From an uncultured Selenomonadaceae bacterium (GTDB lineage Bacteria > Bacillota > Negativicutes > Selenomonadales > Selenomonadaceae): a DNA stretch of 64,000 nt. The stretch spans positions 1 through 64,000 of the forward strand of contig CAJOCQ010000015.1 of NCBI GenBank assembly GCA_905233135.1, written 5' to 3'. Under the pieces are notes generated by a model. It saw nothing but the letters and a program-made list of their open reading frames with translations. It ran no database searches and was not told where the DNA came from. The stretch's first letter is position 1; the number at the start of each line of letters is the position of its first letter. Below are positions 1-7,950 of the stretch, in pieces. Position numbers and translations under genes: made by a program.

Positions 1-1
1 A

Positions 2-484
2 TTATTTAAACAAGCAAGAACTATCAACGCAACTTTGGAAAAAAATTTTATCCCGCTTGAATATTACGGGCAAGAAGTTAAGCTTCCGCGCTTGTACGGA
101 ATAGCAGCTTGCCGTTCTCAAATAGGACAGTACATTTTAATAAATTTTGATGACGCCGTGAAATGGGCAGAGCTCGGCGCGTCAGAAAATGATACTTTGT
201 CTTTGGCAGTGCTCGGCTCGGCGTACTACACGGGACGCGGCGTGCGCCAAGATTACAAACAGGCGATTGAGTATTTAAAATTGGCGGGTGCGGAACCCGT
301 TGCACTTTCGATTTTGGCGGACGCTTACGCAAAAGGTAACGGCGTCGATAAAAATCAAAAGCAAAGTCAATTTTATTCAAACTATTTGAAATTGGTCACG
401 CAGCCGAAAATTGATAAAAAATTTGAAAAGAACGCCAAAAAACTTGAAAAAAAACAAAAACGAAAGGACAGGCAGGCGAAATAA
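2..484 (+). CDS. Sel1-repeat protein, 5' end outside the window
   Basis: The frame is open from the window edge, so the true start lies upstream; a TTG at 35 is only an internal candidate. Two helical repeats of the Sel1 (SLR, TPR-like) type are visible, the clearest being LAVLGSAYYTGRGVRQDYKQ followed by AIEYLKLA, then a shorter unit around LSILADAYAKGNGV. The C-terminal 30 residues are almost entirely Lys/Glu/Arg/Gln, a basic helical tail. Sel1 repeats are protein-interaction scaffolds. The stop codon directly abuts the ATG of the next gene, so they are probably co-transcribed, which ties it to the injection-system locus. The partner is unknown; function beyond scaffolding is inference. Confidence 0.75.
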   Translation, partial: LFKQARTINATLEKNFIPLEYYGQEVKLPRLYGIAACRSQIGQYILINFDDAVKWAELGASENDTLSLAVLGSAYYTGRGVRQDYKQAIEYLKLAGAEPVALSILADAYAKGNGVDKNQKQSQFYSNYLKLVTQPKIDKKFEKNAKKLEKKQKRKDRQAK

Positions 485-1777
485 ATGGGCATTTTCGACA
501 GCGATTTTGACATTGAAAAATATATTCAGCAAAGAATCCCCGAGCTTGACAATTTGGAAAACCGCGAACTTTTTAAAGTGATTGTCGGTAATTCCACGCT
601 TGAACTTTACAACCACGTTAAGGAAGAATACGCCGCGCTTGAAAAAAGAGTTTTTGACGAAACGCCGCGCGCCGCGCGTCTGCCGGATTTAATTACTTGC
701 GTTATCCCCGCTGAAAAATATGATGTTACTGACGAAAATTTATTTCCGTTTTTTCCCGAAGATTTAAAAAAAGTTAAAATTGATGCGCAGGAAATGATTT
801 ACAACGTGCAAAAGAACAAAGAATTTTTTTTGTATACGTGTATGATTCAGGCAGATTTTTTGGAATTGAAAAAGTTACTGCAAACTTCGCGCAGATTTAA
901 GGGCGTCATTGAAAACGAATACGGCGAGACTCCCGCAGAATTTATCGTCAAGCCAAATGAACGCTACATAAAAAAAATTGAGGAACTTTACCACATTGCG
1001 AAGTTGAATTATATGCCGTGGCGCAGTCAAAATACCGCGTACCTTTTTAAGCTTTTTGATGTTTACGTTGTTGCGATTGAGGATTGGGACGAGCAGCTGG
1101 AAGTTAAAAAAGTTACAATCGAATTTGACGAATTTAGCGAAAAAATTTTGTATGAGCCGTTGCCGCTGTGGAATATCCGCCCCGTTATGATTAAAGCGAA
1201 CGCCTACCCGCAGCCCGCAGTTGACAGAAAATATTTTGAGCACTATTTGTACGCAAAACAATTTGACGAGACGCGGGAATATTTATTGCGACGCACGGAT
1301 TTTATTATTAGAAATATTCGGCGGCAGGCGGGCGATTGGTACATAATCTGCGACAGCGACGCGCCGGGCGATTGGGAATTTTATGAATTTGCGCCCGCGC
1401 CAAATGCAAAAAATTATGAAAACCCGCTCCTCAGTAACGAACAAAATAAAAGTTTTTCTCGGGATATGATTGAATATTTTGGGCAAAGAATTAAGACGCG
1501 AACGGAAATGACGCGCTTTTTAAATTCGTTTAAGTGCAGTGAATATTTAAGTTTTGTTGAGGCAAAGGTTACTATCAAACCTCGCACGATTGAAACTTAT
1601 TCGACGGAAGAATTTATTGATTACGAATATCGCACGGGCGACAGGGCGCAATTTTTGGAACTTGCATTCCGCCCGAAGAACGAAGATTTTTATTTGAATC
1701 GAGACTTGATGAGCTTTTTGGTAACGGCAGTGCAACATTTTTTCCCCGAATATCAATGCGTCGGAAAGTTGGTGTAA
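485..1777 (+). CDS. Baseplate-type CIS protein, large subunit (copy A)
   Basis: A 430-residue soluble protein with no signal peptide or membrane segment. It starts immediately after the upstream stop and is followed 4 bp later by a smaller gene. This large/small gene pair recurs at 23976-25900 next to the spike gene. By eye the C-termini agree (FFPEYQCVG here, YPEFNWAGV there), as does the general length and Phe/Glu-rich character. I infer a structural, probably baseplate-wedge role analogous to TssF-type proteins, because copy B sits directly after VgrG. No catalytic motif is visible. From memory, unverified, similar proteins in clostridial tail-like clusters carry uninformative names. Exact family unrecognised. 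Confidence 0.5.
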   Translation: MGIFDSDFDIEKYIQQRIPELDNLENRELFKVIVGNSTLELYNHVKEEYAALEKRVFDETPRAARLPDLITCVIPAEKYDVTDENLFPFFPEDLKKVKIDAQEMIYNVQKNKEFFLYTCMIQADFLELKKLLQTSRRFKGVIENEYGETPAEFIVKPNERYIKKIEELYHIAKLNYMPWRSQNTAYLFKLFDVYVVAIEDWDEQLEVKKVTIEFDEFSEKILYEPLPLWNIRPVMIKANAYPQPAVDRKYFEHYLYAKQFDETREYLLRRTDFIIRNIRRQAGDWYIICDSDAPGDWEFYEFAPAPNAKNYENPLLSNEQNKSFSRDMIEYFGQRIKTRTEMTRFLNSFKCSEYLSFVEAKVTIKPRTIETYSTEEFIDYEYRTGDRAQFLELAFRPKNEDFYLNRDLMSFLVTAVQHFFPEYQCVGKLV

Positions 1778-1781
1778 GCGC

Positions 1782-2489
1782 GTGAATTTTATTTGGGATA
1801 TAGTTTTACAAGCGGCGCGGGATGATTTTGAATCGCACAAATTATTTTTCAAGCCTGCGGAAAATTTCAGCCCGTACTATGAACAATCTTTCAGCTGCAT
1901 AAACCAACGGCACGTTGACGCCGCCGAAATTGAAATTAATCCGCTGTACAGATTTTCGCCGATTTTTGAATATTTGTTGCATCCCGACGTTACAAATTTA
2001 GTTTTTGAGAATCAGCGGCAATTCATAATGTTTTACTTTGATTTGATAACGCACATTTTGGCGGAAATAGATTTGTGTCACGGAATGACGCGGCGAGAAT
2101 TTTATATAAGAAAAATTCGGCAAGAAATGTTAAGCGGAATTTTTGGCGAAACTGTCAAGGCGGGAATGGAACAACTTAAGCGCGAGCGTCAAATTTCTGT
2201 TGCAGACGAATTTTTGAAAGTCATTGAAGTCGGCTCCAGCGTACATTCATTTTGCCACATTATGAAACAAATTTTTGAAGGCTGTATCGTTTACCAAAGC
2301 CGCGCGCACCCGCAAAAATTGTACGTGTACATTGGCAAGGAACGCGACGAACAACTCCAAAAACAATGGCAAATGTTACGTGAAACTTTTTTGCCGCTTG
2401 ATATGGAAGTTAGAGAATTTTGGGCGGAACATTTCGGAATATTGGATATTAATGAAACTATGAAAATTGACGCCATTGCGATTTTTTAG
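1782..2489 (+). CDS. Baseplate-type CIS protein, small subunit (copy A)
   Basis: Starts at GTG 4 bp after the previous stop; 235 residues. It is a paralogue of the 210-residue protein at 25268-25900. Both begin M-(N/K)-(F/Y)-IW, share a proline-containing segment (EINPLYRFSPIFEYLL against GVNPVPRLYEIFAPLF), a central G-x-FG (GIFGETV, GIFGAKA), and finish with nearly the same tail, FW..HFGI.D...TM..D...... That conserved C-terminal signature is the best support for a real family. The neighbour pairing suggests the two subunits act together in a baseplate-like complex. No enzyme motif is visible. Function is inference from gene order. Confidence 0.55.
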   Translation: MNFIWDIVLQAARDDFESHKLFFKPAENFSPYYEQSFSCINQRHVDAAEIEINPLYRFSPIFEYLLHPDVTNLVFENQRQFIMFYFDLITHILAEIDLCHGMTRREFYIRKIRQEMLSGIFGETVKAGMEQLKRERQISVADEFLKVIEVGSSVHSFCHIMKQIFEGCIVYQSRAHPQKLYVYIGKERDEQLQKQWQMLRETFLPLDMEVREFWAEHFGILDINETMKIDAIAIF

Positions 2490-2572
2490 TTGACTAACTT
2501 TAAAATCGATTTTAAGGCGGCTAATTTTGATGACACGCCGTCTCTAATTTCTTTTCAGTATAAATTATACCC

Positions 2573-2605
2573 CCTGTAAAAAGGCTTTAAATTTTTAATT
2601 ACAGG
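2573..2605. repeat. Short inverted repeat before the fibre-like gene
   Basis: In the 137-bp gap 2490-2626 there is an inverted repeat CCTGTAA (2573-2579) / TTACAGG (2599-2605) with a 19-nt AT-rich loop, just upstream of the AAGGAGGG ribosome site of the gene at 2627. No run of T follows, so it does not look like a terminator. It could be an operator or mRNA structure. A TATAAA stands at 2559-2564 but I cannot find a well-spaced -35. Confidence 0.3.
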
Positions 2606-2626
2606 CTTAAATTAAGGAGGGATATT

Positions 2627-3403
2627 TTGAACGAACAAAATTACCCGCAATTTGAACGCTTGCATATTTTGCGGACGGAGGCACTTTGCAGCATTCGAGA
2701 CCGCGCCTTTGATACTTTGCCGCTAATCTTTGAAAATTACGGCAACGGCATTATCAACGGTTGCCGCCCGATAACTACGGAGAATTTAATAACGTTGGGC
2801 GCGGGCGTCATTCTGCACAATAATTTTTTGTACCTGATTAAAGAGCCAATGCACGTTGAATACGCACCGACTGAAGAATATATGTTGCTGAAAATTGTTT
2901 TTGAACCGGAATTAACGACAGAAAATTTTGTGCGACGCGGTGTACATTTAACATTAACGTCGGATTTAAATTTATCCGAATACGAAATTGAAATTTGCCG
3001 TTTCAAATTGAAAAAGGGCGCGGTTCTGCGCACGCAGTATACAGATTTTTTTGATATGGCTACCGAATTTGACACGGTTAATATTATCAATACGCCGTAC
3101 GCGGCAATTGGCGGCAGTACCCTTGCGCCCGAAATTTTGCGCACTTTTGCCAACGAGGCTAAAAATTTTGCGCTGGAAAGTGATGACTATAATTTTTGCC
3201 TCGCTGCGCTCGGCGGTAATGTTATGAGCGTCGCGCAGGTTTCATTTTACATTGAACGCAGATTGAAAATAGAATTGCCCGAGCCGCTTACCAATCAAAC
3301 ACTTTATGAACATTTGTGCTTGATTTTGCAAGAAATAAAAAGCGGCGGTCGCCGTGAAACTTTTTCCGCACGCCGCCGCCGTCGTGAAATTATTGTTGAA
3401 TAG
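2627..3403 (+). CDS. Fibre/collar-like CIS accessory protein (copy A)
   Basis: Starts at TTG behind AAGGAGGG; 258 residues. The first ~90 residues read like the N-terminal attachment region of phage baseplate or fibre proteins: a GNGIINGCR turn, then ITLGAGVILHNNFLYLI, matching the loose pattern dGiisG...l.l.aGv...g..y. A second copy at 37018-37848 shows the same elements (SDGIICGLN, LFLSAGVIRLDGDFYFL) and a similar helical half starting at GGSTLAPEIL / GGATFVPLLF. The C-terminus is very basic (RRETFSARRRRR). It converges on, and overlaps by 14 bp, the minus-strand immunity-like gene. A structural accessory role is inference from the paralogue's place in the main cluster. Confidence 0.5.
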   Translation: MNEQNYPQFERLHILRTEALCSIRDRAFDTLPLIFENYGNGIINGCRPITTENLITLGAGVILHNNFLYLIKEPMHVEYAPTEEYMLLKIVFEPELTTENFVRRGVHLTLTSDLNLSEYEIEICRFKLKKGAVLRTQYTDFFDMATEFDTVNIINTPYAAIGGSTLAPEILRTFANEAKNFALESDDYNFCLAALGGNVMSVAQVSFYIERRLKIELPEPLTNQTLYEHLCLILQEIKSGGRRETFSARRRRREIIVE

Positions 3404-3926
3404 GAATTTTTTTAAGAATTATGCCTACAGGTTGCCGCCGCAATAAACATTCTGCTGCCTCCAGCGATAACGCCCAAATATCAGCCGCCGCCGTTTTGCA
3501 ATGCACCAACCTTTTTTCGCCGAGCGCATCAGCTTTAAAAATTAATTTTTCCGGTTTACCCTGTACAATTTTTGAAGTTTCACTTATTGCGTCAGTAAAT
3601 TCCAAGTAAGGCAACCAATACAGCGGCGTTGCAGATTTTTCAGCATCTCTCGCAGAATAAAGTTGCACGCCCTTAAATTCCAATTCCGGCTCAATGAATT
3701 TGAAAAGCGGTTGTAAATCGTCATTAATTAAAAAGGTCGGCTCAAATAAAAAATCACAAGCCAACAAATTCCCGCTGTATTCATAATAAGCAACGCTGTC
3801 ATCGACTTTTGCAAAAGATTCTGCGTCCGTAAAGTAGGGATATTTTTTTCTGTTAAACCCTGCCGCGTCAACAATCGAAGGCGCGTCAGGGTCTTTTTTT
3901 ATCCAAAACCATTCTGTTTGAATCAT
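3390..3926 (-). CDS. Immunity-like protein (Imm11/DUF1629-like), partner of the tube-fused effector
   Basis: A 178-residue acidic soluble protein. Its ATG overlaps the stop of the upstream 514-residue gene (ATGA at 3923-3926), the tight coupling typical of effector/immunity pairs. The layout (N-terminal WFW and aromatic strands, central LYWLPYLEFTDA, near-terminal LRRQPVGIILKKI) resembles the DUF1629/Imm11 immunity family as I remember it, and resembles the protein at 19208-19768, which follows a clear toxin gene. The last 14 bp overlap the convergent + strand gene. Family assignment by eye only. If the upstream protein is not a toxin, this could instead be a chaperone/adaptor. Confidence 0.45.
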   Translation of the reverse strand: MIQTEWFWIKKDPDAPSIVDAAGFNRKKYPYFTDAESFAKVDDSVAYYEYSGNLLACDFLFEPTFLINDDLQPLFKFIEPELEFKGVQLYSARDAEKSATPLYWLPYLEFTDAISETSKIVQGKPEKLIFKADALGEKRLVHCKTAAADIWALSLEAAECLLRRQPVGIILKKIPIQQ

Positions 3927-5467
3927 TGCGAATTACCGTTTTTCTTGTTGACGGCGGTGTCCAACATATTGTTTAAATTTGCGCTTCTCAATGAAATATT
4001 ATTTTGGCTGTCAGCGATGTTATTTTTCTTCTTATTATGTTGTATCGGTTTATCGTCTGGGGATTTATCTTTATCAGGGTCAGGATCGTTTTTAGGATCG
4101 TCTTTAGGATCGTCTTTAGGATCATCTTTAGGATCGTCTTTAGGATCATCTTTAGGATCGTCTTTAGGATCGTCTTTAGGATCGTCTTTAGGATCGTCTT
4201 TAGGATCATCTTTAGGATCATCTTTAGGATCGTCTTTAGGATTATCTTTAGGGTTATCTTTCGACTCTTCTTCAGGATCTTCTTCAGGATAATCGTCAAG
4301 CTTATCATACTTCGCCATATCTTCTTCAACTTTTTTAGCTTTTTTCAGATCTATTGAAGATTCTTCATAGTACTTGGAAACTTTAAGTCTATCCAATTTT
4401 TGTTGCGCGGCTTCTTCCAACATTTTGCGCTTTTCTGAATCGCTTGATGCCAAATATTTTTTGTAAGTTTCGGGGTCAGCTTTAATTTTGTCGCCGTACA
4501 TTTCTTCCATAGCTGAAAGCGAAATAGCGGCATTGCTGTTCGCGCTTTTACTCTTTCGTATAAGGTCGTTGGTTGATTCGGTAACTTTCTTTGCACTTTC
4601 CAAAGATTTATCAAAGTCTTTACTTTTAATATTTTTGCCAAGTGCATAGACATCCTTTGAAGTTTGAAGAGCAGAGCCTGCAGCCGTTGCGCCGCCTTTA
4701 ATTTTGCGACTTAAATCAGTTTCGCCCGTGAATTTTTCAACTGTTTCTGTAGTAGCGACTACAACCGCCGGAACTGCTGCTGCTACCGCCGCCGCCTTTT
4801 CAATTCCATTGGCGACTTGCTGCAATATAGATACTTTCTCGGTTTTTACCCCGTCAACTTTTAACTTTGTTAATGTGTTCGCTCCAGCATTAACGTCTGT
4901 TGATTGGGCAAGTGTCAATTCAAAACTGCCAAATTCGCCCTTATCGTAAGTTTCGTTGTAACTTTCGACATACATATTTGTTGCAGCTATAAGGCGAAAA
5001 TCTCCCGCCTTAGTCATTATCGATAAAACTACTGCGCGGTAATACGGTTCAGCATTAACGTTAACATCTTCAGGCTTTGCCGCCGCCCATTTCGATAAAT
5101 GCAACGTATTTCTTTTTTTGTTTTCATTGCCGGCATCTAAACCTGCAACTTTTTTTGCCGCGCCTGCCAACTCTTCATCCAGCGGTAAATATAAATTGCC
5201 TGAAATTTTCATTTTTACGGTACGGATTTTCGTCTCTTGGTTGTTACCCTTTATAGTTGCCATAGAAAAAGTAACGTTTGCATTTGTTATTGCGTCTTCG
5301 CCTAAGGCGTTTGTATCTATCAAAATATCGGGGTTGCCGCGTTTTGCGCCGTTGAGCGCGGCGGCAGCCCTAGCTGCCATAGCCGCAATTTTATTTTGGG
5401 CACTGGCTGCTTTAATATCTGCCGGCAATTTAGTTTGGTCTTTCCAAACGCGAAATTCATATTGCAT
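3923..5467 (-). CDS. Tube-like (Hcp-like) domain fused to a long C-terminal tail; candidate cargo effector
   Basis: 514 residues, ATG behind AAAGGAG. Residues ~1-200 match by eye the pattern of the stand-alone tube candidate at 22051-22509: a strand ending TNANVTFSM, a basic K-x-K-I-S-G strand, an alpha helix, SKW, EPYYRAVVLSIMT, MYVESYNETY, and a terminal FGSFELTLAQ (tube: HFELYLTQK). Residues ~220-400 are Ala/Lys/Ser-rich helix, including a hydrophobic AAAVPAVVVA stretch. Residues ~405-465 are fifteen KDDP-type tetrapeptides, then a polar end with KKKNN. This recalls 'evolved Hcp' effectors, in which a tube subunit carries a C-terminal passenger. No catalytic motif is recognised. The downstream overlapping gene is the candidate immunity protein. 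Confidence 0.5.
   Translation of the reverse strand: MQYEFRVWKDQTKLPADIKAASAQNKIAAMAARAAAALNGAKRGNPDILIDTNALGEDAITNANVTFSMATIKGNNQETKIRTVKMKISGNLYLPLDEELAGAAKKVAGLDAGNENKKRNTLHLSKWAAAKPEDVNVNAEPYYRAVVLSIMTKAGDFRLIAATNMYVESYNETYDKGEFGSFELTLAQSTDVNAGANTLTKLKVDGVKTEKVSILQQVANGIEKAAAVAAAVPAVVVATTETVEKFTGETDLSRKIKGGATAAGSALQTSKDVYALGKNIKSKDFDKSLESAKKVTESTNDLIRKSKSANSNAAISLSAMEEMYGDKIKADPETYKKYLASSDSEKRKMLEEAAQQKLDRLKVSKYYEESSIDLKKAKKVEEDMAKYDKLDDYPEEDPEEESKDNPKDNPKDDPKDDPKDDPKDDPKDDPKDDPKDDPKDDPKDDPKDDPKDDPKDDPKNDPDPDKDKSPDDKPIQHNKKKNNIADSQNNISLRSANLNNMLDTAVNKKNGNSQ
4083..4262 (-). repeat. 12-bp tandem repeat encoding KDDP units
   Basis: Fifteen consecutive 12-bp units of ggatc(g/a)tcttta on the + strand, in register with the minus-strand codons for Lys-Asp-Asp-Pro. 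Twelve units give KDDP; the edge units are KNDP and KDNP. The array encodes a flexible, charged linker. Units differ mainly at the third codon position, so the array is not freshly duplicated. Copy number could vary in strains by slipped-strand mispairing without breaking the frame. Confidence 0.9.
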
Positions 5468-5527
5468 AAAAATTTCTCCTTTTGATATTTTTAAGGTTTT
5501 GATATTTTTAAGGGATAAAAAATTTTC

Positions 5528-6523
5528 CTATTTGCTGTAACAGTCAAGTTGCACCAAATTTTCAAAGTTGCAATTTTCTTCAAAATTAATATTCAACAAA
5601 AAGCAATGGTACATTCTGAGCGGCGCAAAATATTCGTTGCTGTTGGCAGAACTTTCGGCGGGGTCTGACGTGCAATTTTTGAAAGTACAGTCTCTGAAGT
5701 AACATTCAAAAAAATCCCCGCCTGCAATTTTTACGCCGTCAAACGTACAATTAACAAATCTGCAGTTCAAAAAATTTGAGTCCGCCAAATTTAAATCTTC
5801 AAAGCCAAAATTTCTGAAAACGCATTCGATAAAATAACAGTGCCGTAAATCTAATCCGCCAAATTTGTTATTGCGAAAAGTTTTTTGCTCGAACGAGCGA
5901 AAATTTGTCTCTTCGTTTGCGTCAAGGTTGAACAAATCAATTTCAGGCAATTCGGCAAAAATCCTGTTCTGCCAATCTAAATAAGTGCCGCAAGTTACGT
6001 AAAAATTTTCGGCTTTAATGAGTTTGTCAAATTCATTGTAATAAGTAAGGCGCAGCGCAAAATATTTCGCGTAGCAGGCAAACAGGAAAGTTATTTTGTC
6101 AATCGTCCCCCAAAATAACGCTTTAATTTCAACGCGACTAACCGTACTGCGCACATAAAAATTTTCGTCCAGCGCGTCCGCTTTAAACTTTGCCCAATGC
6201 TTGAAAAGAAAATCCGCGCCAAATCTGTACCGTGCCCAACTTTCGCCGTATACCCATTCCTCGTTGTAAAAGTCAACTTGCAAAATTGGCGCGTCCTCTA
6301 TCAGCGAAGTATTCAAAAGCGAAATGCTTATGTACGCGCAAATTTTATTTTCTTGCCGCTGAATTTCGCAAGCCTGCGCCATTGCCTTGCGGCATTCTTC
6401 CAAACAAAATTTTCTTATATCTGAAATATTTTTGTTCAAGTCCTGCGCGACGGTTTTTAAAAAATCCAATTCCAGCGGCGTATAGCGCGCGCTCAAATAT
6501 TCGTCAAAAGTTTGTGCTTGCAT
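5528..6523 (-). CDS. Pentapeptide-repeat protein in the VgrG/RHS operon
   Basis: The start is the ATG at 6521-6523 (protein begins MQAQTFDEY), 1 bp after the VgrG stop; the frame extends further upstream only into VgrG. About 331 residues. The N-terminal ~190 residues are helical and unassigned. From ~210 onward the A(D/N)LXX-type pentapeptide pattern appears as F-x-x-C/N steps: FRNNKFGGLDLRHCYFIEC, FGFEDLNLADSNFLNC, CTFDGVKIAGGDFFEC. These give a right-handed quadrilateral beta-helix. Pentapeptide-repeat proteins accompany VgrG/effector genes in several T6SS islands, as cargo, adaptors or immunity proteins. Which applies here cannot be told. It lies between VgrG and the tube-fused effector gene, on the same strand. 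Confidence 0.7.
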   Translation of the reverse strand: MQAQTFDEYLSARYTPLELDFLKTVAQDLNKNISDIRKFCLEECRKAMAQACEIQRQENKICAYISISLLNTSLIEDAPILQVDFYNEEWVYGESWARYRFGADFLFKHWAKFKADALDENFYVRSTVSRVEIKALFWGTIDKITFLFACYAKYFALRLTYYNEFDKLIKAENFYVTCGTYLDWQNRIFAELPEIDLFNLDANEETNFRSFEQKTFRNNKFGGLDLRHCYFIECVFRNFGFEDLNLADSNFLNCRFVNCTFDGVKIAGGDFFECYFRDCTFKNCTSDPAESSANSNEYFAPLRMYHCFLLNINFEENCNFENLVQLDCYSK

Positions 6524-6524
6524 T

Positions 6525-7949
6525 TCATTCACCAACAATAATATTGCTGCCGCCCATATCAATTTGATTCGCCAAAATTTTCATATGAGACTGCCCGCTC
6601 TGCGCGGTAATTTCTTTTTGAGAGACCATTTGAATTTTGCCCTTCGCGTCAAATGAAATGTTGCCGTCCGCCGAAATGTTAATATCCTTCGCAGAAACAA
6701 TGTTAATTCCCTTATCCTTGTCAAGCTGTATGAAAGTTTTTTGGTGCTCGGCAATAATTTCAACGCCCTTGTCAGTCAAAAGAATTTCACGCCCGCCGGG
6801 AGCTTTCAAAGATTTATTTTTCGGCTCCTTAAGCGGCGCGGTGTTAATGGAACTTGCAGCAAAGGCGTCTTTGGTGTCGATTGAAGGGAACAAAATTCTA
6901 ACGTAGTCATCGACTTCCGGCATAACGTACCAGCCCGAACCGTCCGCGCTTGAATAAACCGTTGCAAATGGAAACCACGCCGTCCCGCTTGAATCGTACT
7001 TTTCGTCAACGTCAATCAAATGCGCCTGAATTTTATCCTTCTCAACTTTCTTAACCTGTGCGCGGAAAATTCGCCCGTAAATATTTTTCTGAAGTTCAAT
7101 CGGCACAAAAAATGCAGTCTTGCCGACAAGTTTATAATTCATTACCAAAATCCCGTTAAAAATCTGCGCGTGCTTTTCCTTGACGAAATATTCTTTCTTG
7201 TCGATTTTGACAGAATCAGCAAGGTTGAGATATTGAATTTGCCCGCTGACATTTACAGAAAAAAAATCTTCGGCAACAATTTTTGTACCTTTGGCAAGCA
7301 GCGCGGGATTTGCATTAAAAAATTGAAATGGCGCGTCTTCAAAAGTGTAGGAAATTTGCGCAGAAATAATTTCTGTAGAAGTTTTCGGCTCGGGTAATCC
7401 GATAGTCAGCAGTGGTTTTTCAGCCGTAATGTCAGTGAAAATCGCCGCGTTGAATTGCGAAGCAAGTCGCTTGATAAATTGCCACGAAGTTTCATTCAGG
7501 CGCAGAATAACTTGTTCAATCGCCTTGTCAGTAACCTTCAAATTAATTTTGCCGCCGCTGTCCTTAACCGCCGTCTTTAAAACTTCCTCAAATTTTGCGG
7601 TAAGTTTTTGAAAGGAACAAGTTTCCTTTTTCCAATCCAAAAGCCACGCCGCGTCAAGTAAATCAATCGTCAAAAAATTCGCTTCAATGCGCGTTTCCAG
7701 CGTCAAATTTGAAATGTAACCTTGAAATAAAACCGTGTCCTTTTTGTTGACCTTCGCAGAAATTTTAATTTTGTCGGCGTTTGCCTGTTCGATAAATTTT
7801 TTGCCCTTCTTCGCGTCAACGATACAAACAATTTTGGCGCACGCGTATTCGTTCGCCGCGTGATGAATTTCAACGTTCAAAAGTTTCAAAAATTCCACGC
7901 CGTCAATTTTTATATCCTTAATCGCAATAGTAATATTTTTGTCCGCCAA
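6525..7949 (-). CDS. vgrG: VgrG-type spike protein (cargo-operon copy)
   Basis: Contractile-system spike. The start chosen is TTG at 7947-7949, 1 bp after the RHS stop with AAAGG 9 nt upstream; TTG 7967 is an alternative adding six residues. Domains: a gp27-like region (residues ~1-290; NETSWQFIKRLASQFNAAIF is a typical gp27/GpD segment), a gp5-like OB fold (~300-380; WFPFATVYSSADGSGWYVMP and VDDYVRILFP match the canonical G-W..P..GdeV.v.F), and a C-terminal beta-prism/helix with repeating valine-glycine-type strands (VEIIAEHQ, INIVSAKDINISADGNISF). It ends GGSNIIVGE with no fused toxin. Encoded directly after RHS, so it probably carries that operon's cargo. A second VgrG sits in the core cluster at 22530. 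Confidence 0.85.
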   Translation of the reverse strand: MADKNITIAIKDIKIDGVEFLKLLNVEIHHAANEYACAKIVCIVDAKKGKKFIEQANADKIKISAKVNKKDTVLFQGYISNLTLETRIEANFLTIDLLDAAWLLDWKKETCSFQKLTAKFEEVLKTAVKDSGGKINLKVTDKAIEQVILRLNETSWQFIKRLASQFNAAIFTDITAEKPLLTIGLPEPKTSTEIISAQISYTFEDAPFQFFNANPALLAKGTKIVAEDFFSVNVSGQIQYLNLADSVKIDKKEYFVKEKHAQIFNGILVMNYKLVGKTAFFVPIELQKNIYGRIFRAQVKKVEKDKIQAHLIDVDEKYDSSGTAWFPFATVYSSADGSGWYVMPEVDDYVRILFPSIDTKDAFAASSINTAPLKEPKNKSLKAPGGREILLTDKGVEIIAEHQKTFIQLDKDKGINIVSAKDINISADGNISFDAKGKIQMVSQKEITAQSGQSHMKILANQIDMGGSNIIVGE

Positions 7950-7950
7950 A

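Noticed and set aside
4083..4262. CRISPR-like array
   Set aside because: Units of 12 bp in direct contact, no spacers, and in frame with a protein.
3918..4357. Long + strand reading frames over the repeat (SLGSSLGSS- and FRIVFRI-like peptides)
   Set aside because: They are antisense readings of the 12-bp KDDP repeat; a 12-bp period keeps every frame open. No ribosome site, no homology.
6524..6562. Earlier start of the pentapeptide gene (protein beginning MIWAAAIL)
   Set aside because: It lies inside VgrG. ATG 6523 follows the VgrG stop by 1 bp and is the only plausible start.
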